A DNA stretch of 64,000 nt from Streptomyces phaeofaciens (GCF_014648915.1 NZ_BMSA01000002.1:310001-374000); one strand, 5' to 3'; positions 8,611-20,622 are shown, numbered from the stretch's first letter. Notes: generated by a model not told the origin, from the letters alone. Translations and numbers: made by a program.

Positions 8611-10716
8611 TCAGCCGCGGTTCAGCTCGAACCACACCACCTTGCCGGTGCTCAGCCGGGTGGCCCCCCACCGCCGGGCGAGCCGGTTGACCAGGTACAG
8701 CCCACGCCCGCCCTCGTCGGTGTGCCGGGCCTGCCGCAGCCGGGGCAGCTGCGGCGCGTCGTCGCCGACCTCGCAGCGCAGCACATCGGTGCGCAGCAGC
8801 CGCAGGGTGACGGGCCGCGAGGCGTACCGCACCGCATTGGTCACGACCTCGCTGACCAGCAGCTCCACCGAGTCGGTCATGTCCTCCATGCCCCAGCGGG
8901 ACAGGGCCCGCCGGGCCAGCCGCCGGGCCCGGCCCGGTGCCGCGTCCTCCGGCTCCAGGAACCAGTACGCCACGTCGCTCGGCGCGATCCCGTCGAAGCG
9001 GGCGGCGAGCAGCGCGATGTCGTCGTCCCGGTCGCCCGGCCCGAGCATGTCGAGCACCTCGTCGCACAGGGCCTCCAGCGGCGGCGGGTGATCGGGCCCG
9101 GTGAGCTGCGCGGTCGCGGCCAGCTTCTCCCGCAGCTGCTCTATGCCGGTCGCCACGTCCCGCAGCCGGGACTCCACCAGGCCGTCGGTGTACAGCAGCA
9201 GGGTGGCGCCCGCCGGCGCGTCCAGCTCCACCGCCTCGAAGTCCACACCGCCCACGCCGATCGGCGCGCCCGGCGGCACCCGCAGCACCTCGGCCCGGCC
9301 GCCCAGGTGCAGCAGGACGGGCGGGGGATGGCCGGCGTTGGCGATGGTGATGCGGTGCGAGACCGGGTCGTAGACGGCGTACAGGCAGGTCGCCATGCGG
9401 TCGGTGCCCAGCCGCTGGGCCTGCTCGTCGAGGTGGTGCAGCACCTCCTGCGGGGGCAGGTCGAGCCCGGCGAGGGTCTGGGCGGTGGTGCGCAGCTGGC
9501 CCATGATCGCGGCCGACGTCATGGAGTGCCCCATGACGTCGCCCACCACCAGCGCCACCCGGCTGCCGGGCAGCGGGATCGCGTCGTACCAGTCGCCGCC
9601 GACCCGCGCGGTCTCCGCGGCGGGCAGATAGCGGGAGGCCAGCCGGACGCCCGTGCAGCGGGGCAGGGTCTCCGGGAGCATGGTGCGCTGGAGCTCGTCG
9701 GCGATGTACGCCTCACGGTCGTACAGGACCGCCTTGTCGATGCCGAGGGCGCTGTGCGTGGCGAGTTGGGCGGCCACGAGCAGGTCGTCGTTCTCGAACG
9801 GGATGCGCTCCGGGCGGCGCAGGAAGACCGCCGCGCCGATCACCCGGCGCCGGCCCCGCAGCGGGGCCAGGACGGCCCGCTGGCCGCCGGGCACCACCAA
9901 CGTGCTGTCCTCGCCCAGGAGTTCGGGCAGCGCGGCGCGGGCGGCGGGATTGTCGGCGAACACCGGACGCACCCCGCGCAGCACCTCCGCGAGCGCCCCG
10001 CCGGGCCGCACCTCGCACAGTTCGGCGACGGCGGCCGACAACTCGGCGTTCAGCTCGGCGGGTTCGGGCGGCGGCAGGGCGAGCGCGGCGAAACCGGTCT
10101 CGGTGTCCCGTTCGTCCGGGATGCGGTCGGTGCGCCGCAGCCGCAGCATGACGCGGTCGGCCACCGGCCGCTCGTCGCCGACCGGCAGCGGGTCGCGCAG
10201 ATAGACGAGGATCGCGTCGGAGAAGGTGGGCACGGTGGCCCGGCACAGCCCCATCACGATCTCGTCCAGGTCCAGGCCCCGGGCGATCCGCCGGGTCGCG
10301 GCGCCCACGAAGCGCAGCCGGTCGCCGTCGCGGCGCATCGGCGTGGGCCGGCCGGGCGTCAGGCCCTGTCCCGTACGGCGCTCCGAGCGCGCCTCGCCGC
10401 CCGGCTGGGCGGGGATGGACTCGGGGGCCGGACGCGGCCGGTGGGTGTCCGGCTCGGCGCCCGCCGACGGCTGGGAGTGCTCGGGGTCCGAACCGGCCGG
10501 ATCCTTTCCCTTGCCGCCCTTGCCCGCCTTGCCGCTCTTCTCACCGGGCGTGGTGGCGTTGGAGGTGTCCTCGGCGCGGCCCTGGGCGACGGCGGGCGGT
10601 AAAGCGGCCGCGCCCGGCGCCGGGGAACGCAGGCGCGCCCCGCGGGGGTCCGTGGGGTCGACGCCCTGGGGGCGTTCGTAGCTGGTGGGCTGCTCCGTCA
10701 CGCGTGTCGCATCCAT
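8611..10716 (-). CDS. GAF-SpoIIE phosphatase with HATPase anti-sigma-like domain
   Basis: This 701-residue protein has a disordered N-terminus of about 125 residues, then a GAF-like sensor region (about 140-320). Next is a PP2C-type SpoIIE phosphatase ('VGGDWYDAIPLPGSRVALVVGDVMGHS', with the metal-binding Asp residues, and 'LLLYTDGLVE'). A C-terminal RsbW-like HATPase_c domain ends it ('SVELLVSEVVTNAVRYA', 'EGGRGLYLVNRLA'). It combines phosphatase and kinase-like modules of the sigma-factor partner-switching system: dephosphorylating an anti-sigma antagonist and potentially rephosphorylating it or binding a sigma factor. It is the only gene in its transcription unit here. Many paralogues exist in Streptomyces, so the exact partner cannot be inferred. 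Confidence 0.9.
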   Translation of the reverse strand: MDATRVTEQPTSYERPQGVDPTDPRGARLRSPAPGAAALPPAVAQGRAEDTSNATTPGEKSGKAGKGGKGKDPAGSDPEHSQPSAGAEPDTHRPRPAPESIPAQPGGEARSERRTGQGLTPGRPTPMRRDGDRLRFVGAATRRIARGLDLDEIVMGLCRATVPTFSDAILVYLRDPLPVGDERPVADRVMLRLRRTDRIPDERDTETGFAALALPPPEPAELNAELSAAVAELCEVRPGGALAEVLRGVRPVFADNPAARAALPELLGEDSTLVVPGGQRAVLAPLRGRRRVIGAAVFLRRPERIPFENDDLLVAAQLATHSALGIDKAVLYDREAYIADELQRTMLPETLPRCTGVRLASRYLPAAETARVGGDWYDAIPLPGSRVALVVGDVMGHSMTSAAIMGQLRTTAQTLAGLDLPPQEVLHHLDEQAQRLGTDRMATCLYAVYDPVSHRITIANAGHPPPVLLHLGGRAEVLRVPPGAPIGVGGVDFEAVELDAPAGATLLLYTDGLVESRLRDVATGIEQLREKLAATAQLTGPDHPPPLEALCDEVLDMLGPGDRDDDIALLAARFDGIAPSDVAYWFLEPEDAAPGRARRLARRALSRWGMEDMTDSVELLVSEVVTNAVRYASRPVTLRLLRTDVLRCEVGDDAPQLPRLRQARHTDEGGRGLYLVNRLARRWGATRLSTGKVVWFELNRG

Positions 10717-11002
10717 CCGTCCGGGGCTGCGCGCCGCGCGCGCAGTTCGTCCCGCAGAGAACCCGATACCCGGAATAGCTGTCCCCGGAACGGAATTCCC
10801 GCGTGGTCAGAGGCTGTTCCTGTGCCACCGGGGAACCGGGCGCGGCCCTCGGCCCCGCCGGTGGTGCGTTCGTACCCCTCGCTCACGTCCTGCCGCCCCT
10901 CGGTGACGTTCGGTCAGACCCGGCGCCTGCCCCGGGAGTTGCTGTTGCATGCTCTTGCGGAGGACGATCCTACGTTTCCCGCCCCGGGGCGCATCAAGGG
11001 TC

Positions 11003-11695
11003 TCATGTGGACACGTGCGCGGGCGTACGGTCCCAGTCCTCCGGAAGCAACGGTACGGCCCACGACGGCTCCGGGCGCCAGTGCTGCCAGCCCTCGTCGA
11101 ACGGCGGACCCCAGGCGCGGATCACGTCCACGGCCGCGCGTCCCGCCGCGCGCACCCGTTCGGCGGCCGCCCCGTCCATCAGGCCGTCCTGCTGGGCCTG
11201 CGCGAACTCGTCCTCGTCGCGCCAGTCCCAGGTGCGGTCCGGATACACGCAGATGTCGAGGAAGTGGTCCTCGGAGTCCACCCCGCCGTCCCAACGGGCC
11301 AGCGGGGCCTCCAGGTTGACGTACCAGTTCTTGAACTGCCAGCCCGGTTCCCAGAACAGCCACACCGACCAGGGCTCACCGGGCCGGGCCAGCTTCAGCA
11401 CCCCGGTGCCGAACCAGCGGTCGAGCTGGACGGTCCGCGGGCGGGTGTAGCGGGTGCGCAGCGGTTCCTGGTGCGGCGGGGTGCCGTCGGTGAGGACGGG
11501 CTTGACGACCTGGGTGCCCGGGGCGAGCCAGACGGCGAGCACGTCCTCGTCGTCCCGGGCGACGGTGACCGGGCGGGCGATGTGGAAGCCCGCGCCGCCG
11601 TTCTCCCGGTACCGCCACAGGATCTGGTCCCCGGGCTCCCAGAAGGCCGCCGTACCACCCGTTCCCACGCGCCTCACCACTCCGCCGTCTGCCAT
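11003..11695 (-). CDS. DUF402 family protein
   Basis: The 230-residue soluble protein has the DUF402 core: 'PWSVWLFWEPGWQFKNWYVNLEAPL' followed by 'DSEDHFLDICVYPDRTWDWRDEDEF'. This supplies the conserved acidic residues that, in the characterised member FomD and in related nucleoside phosphate hydrolases, bind divalent metal. The family hydrolyses nucleoside diphosphates or nucleotidyl esters; the substrate of this member is unknown. The ATG at 11695 is the only good start. It stands alone between the phosphatase and fumC. The 286-base spacer between it and the phosphatase gene shows no gene. Confidence 0.82.
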   Translation of the reverse strand: MADGGVVRRVGTGGTAAFWEPGDQILWRYRENGGAGFHIARPVTVARDDEDVLAVWLAPGTQVVKPVLTDGTPPHQEPLRTRYTRPRTVQLDRWFGTGVLKLARPGEPWSVWLFWEPGWQFKNWYVNLEAPLARWDGGVDSEDHFLDICVYPDRTWDWRDEDEFAQAQQDGLMDGAAAERVRAAGRAAVDVIRAWGPPFDEGWQHWRPEPSWAVPLLPEDWDRTPAHVST

Positions 11696-11768
11696 GAACA
11701 GATATTAGGTGCCATGGGCATACGACGCTGTCGCACGCGTCACGGTTCTGGCCCGGTGGCGGGAAAGG

Positions 11769-13154
11769 TTACGGGTGTGTCATCCGCAGGACATCCAGCG
11801 CCTCGTCGAGCTGCTCGACCGTCAGGTCGCCGCGCTCCACGTAGCCGCCCTCCAGGACGACCTGCCGGATCGTCCGCCGCTGTGCCAGCGCCTTCTTGGC
11901 GACCTTCGCGGCCTCCTCGTAGCCGATGTACTTGTTGAGCGGGGTGACCACGGACGGGGAGGACTCGGCGTACTCGCGGGCGCGTTCGCGGTGCGCGACG
12001 ATGCCGTCCACGGTCCGGTCGGCGAGCAGCCGGGACACGTTGGCGAGGAGCCGGACGGATTCGAGGACGTTGCGGGCGATGACCGGCAGCATGACGTTCA
12101 GCTCGAAGTTGCCGGCCGCGCCGGCCGTGGCGACGGCCGCGTCGTTCCCGACGACCTGCGCGGCGACCATCAGCACCGCCTCCGGGATCACCGGGTTGAC
12201 CTTGCCGGGCATGATCGAGGAGCCGGGCTGGAGGTCGGGGAGGCTGATCTCGGCCAGACCGGTGCGCGGACCGGAGGCCATCCACCGCAGATCGTTGGCG
12301 ATCTTGGTCAGCCCGACCGCGATGGTCCGCAGCTGCCCGCTCGTCTCGACGATCCCGTCCCGGGCGCCCTGCGCCTCGAAGTGGTCGCGCGCCTCGGTCA
12401 GCGGCAGCCCGGTGGCCCGGGCGACCTCCGCGATGACGGCGGCGGAGAAGCCGGGCGGGGTGTTGATCCCGGTGCCCACGGCGGTGCCGCCCAGCGGCAG
12501 CTCGGCGAGCCGGGGCAGGGACGCCCTCAGCCGCTCGACGCCGTACCGCACCTGGGCGGCGTACCCGCCGAACTCCTGGCCCAGTGTCACGGGCGTGGCG
12601 TCCATGAGGTGGGTGCGCCCCGACTTCACGACGTCCGCGAACTCCCGCGACTTGCGGGTCAGCGCGTCGGCGAGATGCTCCAGGGCCGGGACGAGATCGC
12701 GGGTGACGGCGGCGGTGGCGGCGATGTGGATCGACGACGGGAAGACGTCGTTGGACGACTGCGAGGCGTTGACGTGGTCGTTGGGGTGCACGTCCCGCCC
12801 GAGCCGCTCACCGGCCAGGGTGGCGATGACCTCGTTGGTGTTCATGTTGGACGAGGTGCCCGAGCCGGTCTGGAACACGTCGACGGGGAAGTGCTCGTCC
12901 CACCGGCCCTCGGCCACCTCCAGGGCGGCCTCCTGGATGGCGTCGGCGATGTCCTTGTCGAGCACCCCGAGCCCGGCGTTGACCTTCGCCGCGGCGCCCT
13001 TGATCCGGGCCAGCGCCTCGATGTGCGCCCGCTCGATGCGCTGGCCGGAGACGGGGAAGTTCTCGACGGCGCGCTGGGTCTGCGCCCGCCACTTGGCCTC
13101 GGCCGGGACCCGGACCTCGCCCATGGAGTCGTGCTCGATGCGGTAGTCGCTCAT
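11769..13154 (-). CDS. fumC: Fumarate hydratase, class II
   Basis: This 461-residue enzyme reversibly hydrates fumarate to L-malate in the TCA cycle and needs no iron-sulphur cluster. The fumarase/aspartase signature '[12 protein letters not shown]' is present, as are '[14 protein letters not shown]' (substrate-binding region) and '[18 protein letters not shown]' with the catalytic His region. Its length is normal for the family. It lies next to an oxygen-sensitive class I fumarase gene in the same orientation with a 173-base gap, so the organism carries both isoenzyme types side by side. From memory this pairing is standard in Streptomyces. The class II enzyme would function when iron is scarce or oxidative stress damages the class I enzyme. 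Confidence 0.95.
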   Translation of the reverse strand: MSDYRIEHDSMGEVRVPAEAKWRAQTQRAVENFPVSGQRIERAHIEALARIKGAAAKVNAGLGVLDKDIADAIQEAALEVAEGRWDEHFPVDVFQTGSGTSSNMNTNEVIATLAGERLGRDVHPNDHVNASQSSNDVFPSSIHIAATAAVTRDLVPALEHLADALTRKSREFADVVKSGRTHLMDATPVTLGQEFGGYAAQVRYGVERLRASLPRLAELPLGGTAVGTGINTPPGFSAAVIAEVARATGLPLTEARDHFEAQGARDGIVETSGQLRTIAVGLTKIANDLRWMASGPRTGLAEISLPDLQPGSSIMPGKVNPVIPEAVLMVAAQVVGNDAAVATAGAAGNFELNVMLPVIARNVLESVRLLANVSRLLADRTVDGIVAHRERAREYAESSPSVVTPLNKYIGYEEAAKVAKKALAQRRTIRQVVLEGGYVERGDLTVEQLDEALDVLRMTHP

Positions 13155-13327
13155 GACCGGTACAGCGAACGGGGCGCCGCGGATGTTCCGCGCGTTCGGC
13201 CGTCCGGAGGGCGTCGGTCCTGTGAGACGGGTCTCCGCCCGGCCGCGACGCCCCGGGCGGGACGGCAGGCCGGGCCCCGCGGCGCCGCCCGCCCCGCGTC
13301 GACCGGGGGCGGGCGTGCGTCACCGGA

Positions 13328-14995
<1,668 letters not shown>

Positions 14996-15161
14996 CTCAG
15001 CCCATTCCTCACTCGGCGGACGGTGCCCCGCCGACGCTGGCGGGCCTCACCAGCGTAGAACCTGCCTCCGGCGCCGAGCTTGTGAGGTAAGGCTCAGTTC
15101 GACGGCGGCCGCCCCGCGAGGGGGACTATCGCGATCTATCGTGTGTGGGTACGCTGGCCGG

Positions 15162-15851
15162 GTGGACCTTCAGAAGCAGACCGCCGCCGCCCCCACACCG
15201 GTTGCCGAGTTGCGGGCCTCGGACGCCGACCGTGACCGTATCGCCGACATCCTGCGCGAGGCCCTGGCCGAGGGCCGGCTGACCGCCGACGAGCACGCCG
15301 AGCGCGTCGAGGGCGTGCTGGCCGCGAAGACGGTCGGCGAACTGGAGGTGTTCATCCGGGACCTGCCCGCCGCGCACGAGCGGCGCGCGAGCCCCCACTC
15401 CGCCCCGTCGCGCCCCACCGCCGGAGCGATCCCCGCCGACCCCGACGACAACGTGATCGCGGTGTTCAGCAGCGCCGTCCGCCGGGGCCGCTGGCGCGCG
15501 GGCCGCCGGATCCACGCGTACGCGATCTTCGGCACCGTCGAGATCGACCTCAGCGAGGCGCTCTTCGAGTACCAGCAGGTCGTGGTCAAGGCCTTCGCGG
15601 TCTTCGGCAACGTCGAGGTCCGCGTCCCGGAGAACGTGTCGCTGCACGGCACCGGCGGCGGCGTCCTCGGCAACTTCGAGGTGCACACCCTCGACGCGGC
15701 CTCCCCCGAGGCGCCCGTGGTGTACGTCGACGGCTGGGCGGTGCTGGGCAACATCGAGGGCCGGCCCAAGCGCGGCAAGCTCGTCGAGGACATCCTCGAC
15801 CGGGTGCACCGCAAGGTCGACAGAAGTCTGCGCAAGCACCTGGACCATTGA
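15162..15851 (+). CDS. DUF1707 domain protein
   Basis: This 229-residue protein begins at a GTG that directly follows a TACGCT -10-like hexamer by 6 bases, so the mRNA is probably leaderless. The N-terminus carries the DUF1707 module 'LRASDADRDRIADILREALAEGRLTADEHAERV' (about 18-70), a short helical domain often at the N-terminus of actinobacterial membrane-associated proteins. The C-terminal half is a repetitive beta-structure (LiaF-like 'AIFGTVEIDLSEALFEYQQVVVKAFAVFGNVEVRVPE'). This recalls cell-wall stress sensing proteins. It has no membrane helix. Its function is unknown; the LiaF-like resemblance suggests an envelope-stress role but that is inference. Confidence 0.82.
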   Translation: MDLQKQTAAAPTPVAELRASDADRDRIADILREALAEGRLTADEHAERVEGVLAAKTVGELEVFIRDLPAAHERRASPHSAPSRPTAGAIPADPDDNVIAVFSSAVRRGRWRAGRRIHAYAIFGTVEIDLSEALFEYQQVVVKAFAVFGNVEVRVPENVSLHGTGGGVLGNFEVHTLDAASPEAPVVYVDGWAVLGNIEGRPKRGKLVEDILDRVHRKVDRSLRKHLDH

Positions 15852-16014
15852 CGGCCATGGAGCCGTCACGGCCGAAACCAACCGGTCCGCGCACGGTTGC
15901 GCACGGCGGTCCCCGGAACCCAGCGGTTCGGAACTCAGTGCATAGGCGCGCGTACAGCGGGTAGGCCTTGCTGCATCGCCTCTCGCTCGCGAAGCCGTCG
16001 TCAGGAGTAGACCC

Positions 16015-16395
16015 GTGCTGCAACCGCCGCATTCGTCCCTGAAGGTCGCCGCCGTTCCGGCCCAGCGGGTGCCAGCGCGTGACAGGGACCAAGACGCTCC
16101 CTGGCACACCGAGGCGGTGTGCCGGCGCGACGAGGCGGGGCTGTTCTTCGCACCGTCCAAGGAGCCCACCGCCGCCCGGCTCTCCCGCGAGGAGGCCGCC
16201 AAGCGGGTCTGCGCGCGCTGTCCGGTGATGGTGGAGTGCCGCGAACACGCACTGCTCCAGCCCGAGCCCTACGGCGTCTGGGGCGGCCTCACCGCCGCCG
16301 AGCGCCGCGTCGTACTGGCCCGCCGCCGGCGCCGTGACATGGAGCTGAAGAAGGCGGCGAGGACGACGGCCGGCCACATAGCGCAGGCGGGCTGA
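16015..16395 (+). CDS. wblI: WhiB-family iron-sulphur regulator
   Basis: The 126-residue protein has the four cluster-binding cysteines at about C36, C66, C69 and C75 (C-x29-C-x2-C-x5-C) and the 'GVWGG' turn at 87-91, followed by a basic C-terminal tail ('RRRRRDMELKK') for DNA contact. WhiB-like proteins bind a redox-sensitive [4Fe-4S] cluster and usually work by contacting the principal sigma factor. GTG 16015 is preceded by AGGAG at 16003-16007. The position between DUF1707 and glpX matches, from memory, S. coelicolor wblI (SCO5046), hence the symbol. It ends at a convergent terminator shared with glpX. Confidence 0.9.
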   Translation: MLQPPHSSLKVAAVPAQRVPARDRDQDAPWHTEAVCRRDEAGLFFAPSKEPTAARLSREEAAKRVCARCPVMVECREHALLQPEPYGVWGGLTAAERRVVLARRRRRDMELKKAARTTAGHIAQAG

Positions 16396-16410
16396 CGAGC
16401 CGCTCGCACG

Positions 16411-16450
16411 ACAGTGGGGCGTCCCCTCCGCACCGGGGACGCCCCACTGT
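16411..16450. terminator. Bidirectional hairpin terminator
   Basis: A perfect 16-bp stem (ACAGTGGGGCGTCCCC and its complement) with an 8-base loop lies between the convergent wblI and glpX genes. Confidence 0.85.
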
Positions 16451-16459
16451 CCGTAGTGG

Positions 16460-17494
16460 CTACTTCGCGCGGTCGAAGTCGACGGCGCTGTAGGCCCGCA
16501 GCTTGCTCAGCCGGTGCTCCGAGTCGATCCGCCGCACCGTCCCGGACTTCGACCGCATCACGATCGAGTCGGTGGTCGCGGTCTCCGACCGGTACCGCAC
16601 GCCGCGCAGCAGCTCACCGTCGGTGATCCCGGTGGCGACGAAGAACACGTTCTCGCCCTGCACCAGGTCCTCGGTGGTCAGCACCCGGTCCAGGTCGTGG
16701 CCCGCGTCGATCGCCCGCTGCCGCTCCTCGTCGTCCTTGGGCCACAGCTTGCCCTGGATGGTGCCGCCGAGGCACTTCACCGCGCAGGCCGAGATGATGC
16801 CCTCGGGGGTGCCGCCGATGCCGAGCAGCAGGTCGACGCCGGTGCCCTCGCGCAGCGCAAGGATGGAGCCGGCCACATCGCCGTCGGAGATCAGCTTGAT
16901 CCGGGCGCCGGTGTCCCGGATCTCCTTGATGATGCCTTCGTGCCGCGGCCGGTCGAGGATGACGACGGTGACGTCCTCGGGCGTGGCCCGCTTGGCCTTG
17001 GCGACCCGCCGGATGTTGACCTCGACGGGCGCGTTGATGTCGACGAACTCGGCGGCCTCGGGGCCGGTGACCAGCTTGTCCATGTAGAACACGGCGGACG
17101 GGTCGAACATGGCGCCGCGCTCGGTGGCCGCGAGGACGGCGATCGCGTTCGGCATGCCCTTCGCCGTCAGCGTGGTGCCGTCGATCGGGTCCACGGCGAT
17201 GTCGACCTCGGGGCCCGTCCCGTCACCGACGCGCTCGCCGTTGAAGAGCATCGGCGCCTCGTCCTTCTCGCCCTCGCCGATGACGACCACGCCGTTCATC
17301 GACACGGTGGAGACGAGGGTCCGCATCGCGCGCACCGCGGCACCGTCGGCGCCGTTCTTGTCGCCGCGGCCCACCCAGCGGCCGGCGGCCATGGCGGCGG
17401 CTTCGGTCACACGGACCAGTTCCAGGGCGAGGTTGCGGTCGGGGGCCTCGGAGGGGACATCGAGTTCGGACGGCAAATGATGATGCTCGGTCAT
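16460..17494 (-). CDS. glpX: Fructose-1,6-bisphosphatase, class II
   Basis: This 344-residue enzyme dephosphorylates fructose 1,6-bisphosphate in gluconeogenesis. Metal- and substrate-binding motifs are present: '[14 protein letters not shown]' (about 70-83), 'DPIDGTT' (102-108), '[12 protein letters not shown]' and '[12 protein letters not shown]'. Its length is normal for GlpX of actinobacteria, which generally lack the class I enzyme. It is divergent from the DUF4245 gene and convergent with wblI. The ATG at 17494 fits the family N-terminus; the His-rich start '[11 protein letters not shown]' is common in Streptomyces orthologues. Confidence 0.95.
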   Translation of the reverse strand: MTEHHHLPSELDVPSEAPDRNLALELVRVTEAAAMAAGRWVGRGDKNGADGAAVRAMRTLVSTVSMNGVVVIGEGEKDEAPMLFNGERVGDGTGPEVDIAVDPIDGTTLTAKGMPNAIAVLAATERGAMFDPSAVFYMDKLVTGPEAAEFVDINAPVEVNIRRVAKAKRATPEDVTVVILDRPRHEGIIKEIRDTGARIKLISDGDVAGSILALREGTGVDLLLGIGGTPEGIISACAVKCLGGTIQGKLWPKDDEERQRAIDAGHDLDRVLTTEDLVQGENVFFVATGITDGELLRGVRYRSETATTDSIVMRSKSGTVRRIDSEHRLSKLRAYSAVDFDRAK

Positions 17495-17621
17495 CGGAGC
17501 GCACCTTTCTGATACGACGACGGCCGGATGAGGGTTCGAGGATCGACTCTATCGTCAGTCCGACAAAATGAGCAGGGGCCCCCACGGATGAGCGCGCCGG
17601 GCACCTGCGACGATAGGGGGC

Positions 17622-18146
17622 GTGGCAGGTGCGAACGGCAAGCAGAAGTCGGCCCGGGACATGATCCTCTCCCTGGGTCTCATCGTGATCGCGGCGTGGG
17701 TGATCTACCTCTTCATCCCGCACGACGATCACACTCCCGACATCAAGCGGGTCGACTACCGCGTCGAACTGCTCACCGCGCGCCGCGCGGCGTCGTACCC
17801 GGTGGCCGCGCCCGAGGGCCTGCCCGAGACCTGGAAGGCGACGTCCGTGCGCTTCGACGGCGCCGACTTCGACTCCTGGCATCTCGGCTTCCACGCCCCC
17901 GACGGGGAGTACGTCACCGTCGAGCAGTCCACTCAGAAGCGCGCGGAGTTCATCGACGAGGCCAGCCAGGGCTCGACGGCGACCAAGGCCACCGAGGAGA
18001 TCGGCGGCAGCACCTGGACCCGCTACACCGGCGGCCGCTACGACGCGCTCGTGCTGGAGGGCACCGACGGCTCGACGACGGTCGTGGCGGGCACGGCGCC
18101 CTTCGAGCGGCTCACCGAGATGGCGAAGGCGCTGAAGACGGCCTGA
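17622..18146 (+). CDS. DUF4245 membrane-anchored protein
   Basis: The 174-residue protein has a single N-terminal membrane segment ('MILSLGLIVIAAWVIYLFI') and a C-terminal external domain of the DUF4245 family. GTG 17622 follows a CGATAG -10-like hexamer by 5 bases, which suggests a leaderless mRNA. The gene is conserved next to glpX in Streptomyces, and this pairing is the only clue to its function. A strong terminator follows. No catalytic motif was recognised. Confidence 0.82.
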   Translation: MAGANGKQKSARDMILSLGLIVIAAWVIYLFIPHDDHTPDIKRVDYRVELLTARRAASYPVAAPEGLPETWKATSVRFDGADFDSWHLGFHAPDGEYVTVEQSTQKRAEFIDEASQGSTATKATEEIGGSTWTRYTGGRYDALVLEGTDGSTTVVAGTAPFERLTEMAKALKTA

Positions 18147-18168
18147 GCGCCGCCTTCCGCATACGCGT

Positions 18169-18204
18169 GAAGAGGCCCCCGGCTGCCGAGCCGGGGGCCT
18201 CTTC
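18169..18204. terminator. Bidirectional hairpin terminator
   Basis: A perfect 16-bp stem (GAAGAGGCCCCCGGCT and its complement) with loop GCCG lies between the convergent DUF4245 and nitroreductase genes. Confidence 0.85.
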
Positions 18205-18237
18205 GTGTCTGCGTCGCCGCCGTCGGGCGGTGAGTTC

Positions 18238-18828
18238 TCAGACGGTGGTGACGACCTCGTCGTACGCCAGTCGCGGGGAGCGCGGGAACCAGGCGTCCTC
18301 GCCCGGCCTGCCGATGTTGACGACCATCAGCGGCGTGTGGTCGTCGTCCAGGAACTCCTTGCGGAGGCCCTCGAAGTCCAGGCCCGTCATCGGGCCGGCG
18401 GCCAGACCGGCGGCGCGCACGCCGATGATGAAGTAAGCGGCCTGGAGGGCGGCGTTCAGCGCGGCGGCGCTCTCGCGGACCGGGCGCTCGGCGAAGAACA
18501 TGTCCTTGGCCTGCGGGAAGTGCGGGAGGAGCTGCGGCAGCTCCTCGTGGAACTCGTTGTCCGCGGAGAGGATCGCGACCAGCGGGGCGGCGGCGGTCTT
18601 GGCCTGGTTGCCCTCGGCCAGGTGCTTCACCAGGCGCTCGCGGGCCTCGGCCGAGCGGACCAGGGTGATGCGCAGCGGGGTCTGGTTGAAGGCGGTCGGG
18701 CCGAACTTGACCAGGTCGTAGATCGCCTGGACCTGCTCCTCGGTCACCGGCTCGTCGGTGAAGGTGTTCGCGGTGCGGGCCTCGCGGAACAGCAGGTCCT
18801 GGGCGGCGGGGTCAAGAACGAGAGACAT
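18238..18828 (-). CDS. Nitroreductase-family protein (RutE/malonic semialdehyde reductase type)
   Basis: The 196-residue flavoprotein has the FMN-dependent nitroreductase fold: 'ANTFTDEPVTEEQVQAIYDLVKFGPTAFNQTPLRI' supplies the N-terminal FMN-phosphate contact and 'QAAYFIIGVRAAGLAAGPMTGLD' the core helix and substrate loop. It most resembles the RutE/HadB subgroup that reduces malonic semialdehyde or quinones using NADPH, but the subgroup shares substrates loosely, so this assignment is tentative. The ATG at 18828 gives the common start 'MSLVLDPAAQDLLF'. It is a single-gene unit, convergent with DUF4245. Confidence 0.85.
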   Translation of the reverse strand: MSLVLDPAAQDLLFREARTANTFTDEPVTEEQVQAIYDLVKFGPTAFNQTPLRITLVRSAEARERLVKHLAEGNQAKTAAAPLVAILSADNEFHEELPQLLPHFPQAKDMFFAERPVRESAAALNAALQAAYFIIGVRAAGLAAGPMTGLDFEGLRKEFLDDDHTPLMVVNIGRPGEDAWFPRSPRLAYDEVVTTV

Positions 18829-19047
18829 CTGTCGACTTCCTGGGGTGCGCGTCCGGATCCGGAACGCCGGACCGGCTGACGTCCATGACGCTACGCCAAT
18901 GAAGTTCAAGGTTCAACAAAATCCGGATCGTGGTGATCCGCTTCACAGCCTCTCGCGCGTCCTCCGGCCCCCCGGGCCCGCTCGCTCCCCGGCCTCTCCG
19001 GGCTCCCCGGCCTCTCCGGCCCGACCGGCGGCCCTCCCAGCCCCTCC

Positions 19048-19269
19048 CTAGCCCTCCCCCTTCTCCTCCTCGTCGGCCAGGGCCGCGTCCAGCCGCGCCC
19101 GTGCGCCCTCCAGCCAGCGCCGGCACACCTTGGCCAGCTCCTCGCCCCGCTCCCACAGGGCGAGGGACTCCTCCAGCGTCGTGCCCCCCGCCTCCAGGCG
19201 GCGGACGACCTCGACCAGCTCGTCGCGGGCCTGCTCGTACCCCAGGGTTTCCTCGGTCTTGCTCGTCAT
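19048..19269 (-). CDS. xseB: Exodeoxyribonuclease VII small subunit
   Basis: The 73-residue protein has the XseB pattern '[37 protein letters not shown]', a pair of helices that dimerise around the large subunit. It lies 10 bases after xseA in the same operon. Its job is to form the extended arm of the ExoVII complex, which degrades single-stranded DNA from both ends. Its length is normal. Confidence 0.95.
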   Translation of the reverse strand: MTSKTEETLGYEQARDELVEVVRRLEAGGTTLEESLALWERGEELAKVCRRWLEGARARLDAALADEEEKGEG

Positions 19270-19279
19270 GCGTCCAGTC

Positions 19280-20488
19280 CTAGTTGTCGACTCGAACAGT
19301 GAACTCGCCCTCGGCGACCCGCGCGCGCAGCGTTTCGTCCGCCGCCACCTCGGCCGGATCCCGGACCACGTGCCCGTCGGCCTTCTGGAGCACCGCGTAC
19401 CCCCGCTTCAGCGTGGCGGCGGGCGAGAGGGCCACCACACGCGCGTGCGTGTGCGTCAGCTCGGAGTCCGCGCGGTCCAGCAGATGCCGCAGGCAGCGCC
19501 GGGACCGGTCGGTCAGCGAGGCGACCTGGTCGGCGCGCTCGTCGATCATCCGGTGCGGATCCTGCATCGCCGGCCGCGCGAGCGCGTGGGCGAGCCCGCG
19601 CTCCTCCCGCTCCACGAACGCCTCCACGCACCGCCGCGCCCGCCCCCGCAGCATCCGCACCCGCTCCAGCTCCTCGCCCACGTCCGGGACGACCTTCTTC
19701 GCGGCGTCGGTCGGGGTGGAGGCGCGCAGGTCGGCCACATGGTCCAGCAGCGGGTTGTCCGGCTCGTGCCCGATCGCGGAGACCACCGGCGTACGGCAGG
19801 CCGCGACCGCGCGGACCAGCTGCTCGTCGGAGAACGGCAGCAGGTCCTCCACACTGCCGCCGCCCCGGGCGACGACGATCACGTCGACCTCGTCGAGCGC
19901 GTCCAGCTCCTTCACGGCCTGCACGACCTGGGTGACCGCGTGCACCCCCTGCACCGCGACGTTGCGCACCTCGAAGCGGACGGCGGGCCAGCGGTGCCGG
20001 GCGTTCTCCAGGACGTCCCGCTCGGCGGCCGAGGCCCTGCCGCACACCAGCCCGATGAGCTGCGGCAGGAAGGGCAGCGGCTTCTTCCGCTCGGGCGCGA
20101 AGAGCCCCTCCGCGGCCAGCGACTTCTTCAGCTGCTCCAGCCGGGCCAGCAGCTCTCCGACGCCCACCGGCCGGATCTCGACGGCCCGCAGCGACAGCTG
20201 GCCCCGCGGCGCGTACCACTCCGGTTTCGCGTGGACGACGACCCGGGCGCCCTCGCCGACCACGTCCGCCACCGCGTCGAACACCTGCCGGTAGCAGGTC
20301 ACGCCCACGGAGATGTCGTGCGCCGGATCCCGCAGGGTCAGAAAGACGACGCCCGCACCCGGGCGCCGGGACAACTGGGTGATCTGACCCTCGACCCACA
20401 CCGCGCCGAGCCGGTCGATCCACCCCCCGATGAGCCGCGACACCTCGCCGACGGGCAGCGGGGCGTCCGCGGACGTGTTCACAGCCAT
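19280..20488 (-). CDS. xseA: Exodeoxyribonuclease VII large subunit
   Basis: This 402-residue protein has an N-terminal OB-fold ('[39 protein letters not shown]') and the catalytic domain '[43 protein letters not shown]'. The coiled-coil region follows and the C-terminal beta-strand '[16 protein letters not shown]' closes the fold. With XseB it degrades ssDNA to oligonucleotides in recombination and repair. The ATG at 20488 was preferred over one 30 bases upstream because it gives '[17 protein letters not shown]', the typical actinobacterial start. It is divergent from ispH. Confidence 0.95.
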   Translation of the reverse strand: MAVNTSADAPLPVGEVSRLIGGWIDRLGAVWVEGQITQLSRRPGAGVVFLTLRDPAHDISVGVTCYRQVFDAVADVVGEGARVVVHAKPEWYAPRGQLSLRAVEIRPVGVGELLARLEQLKKSLAAEGLFAPERKKPLPFLPQLIGLVCGRASAAERDVLENARHRWPAVRFEVRNVAVQGVHAVTQVVQAVKELDALDEVDVIVVARGGGSVEDLLPFSDEQLVRAVAACRTPVVSAIGHEPDNPLLDHVADLRASTPTDAAKKVVPDVGEELERVRMLRGRARRCVEAFVEREERGLAHALARPAMQDPHRMIDERADQVASLTDRSRRCLRHLLDRADSELTHTHARVVALSPAATLKRGYAVLQKADGHVVRDPAEVAADETLRARVAEGEFTVRVDN

Positions 20489-20622
20489 GCGACCGAGCGT
20501 AGTGGCCACCACCGACAATGCCGGTCAGGCCGACGTGGTCCGTCCGCTCCGCCCCGCGAGGGACTCCGCTTCACCCCCGAGGGGAACTCCGGCCCTTCGG
20601 GCCCGGCCTTACGATGGGACGC

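Noticed and set aside
18829..19047. Repeated CCGGCCTCTCCGG-like motifs near 18980-19030 as a regulatory array
   Set aside because: They are short, imperfect and typical of low-complexity GC-rich spacer. No dyad or spacing rule stands out.
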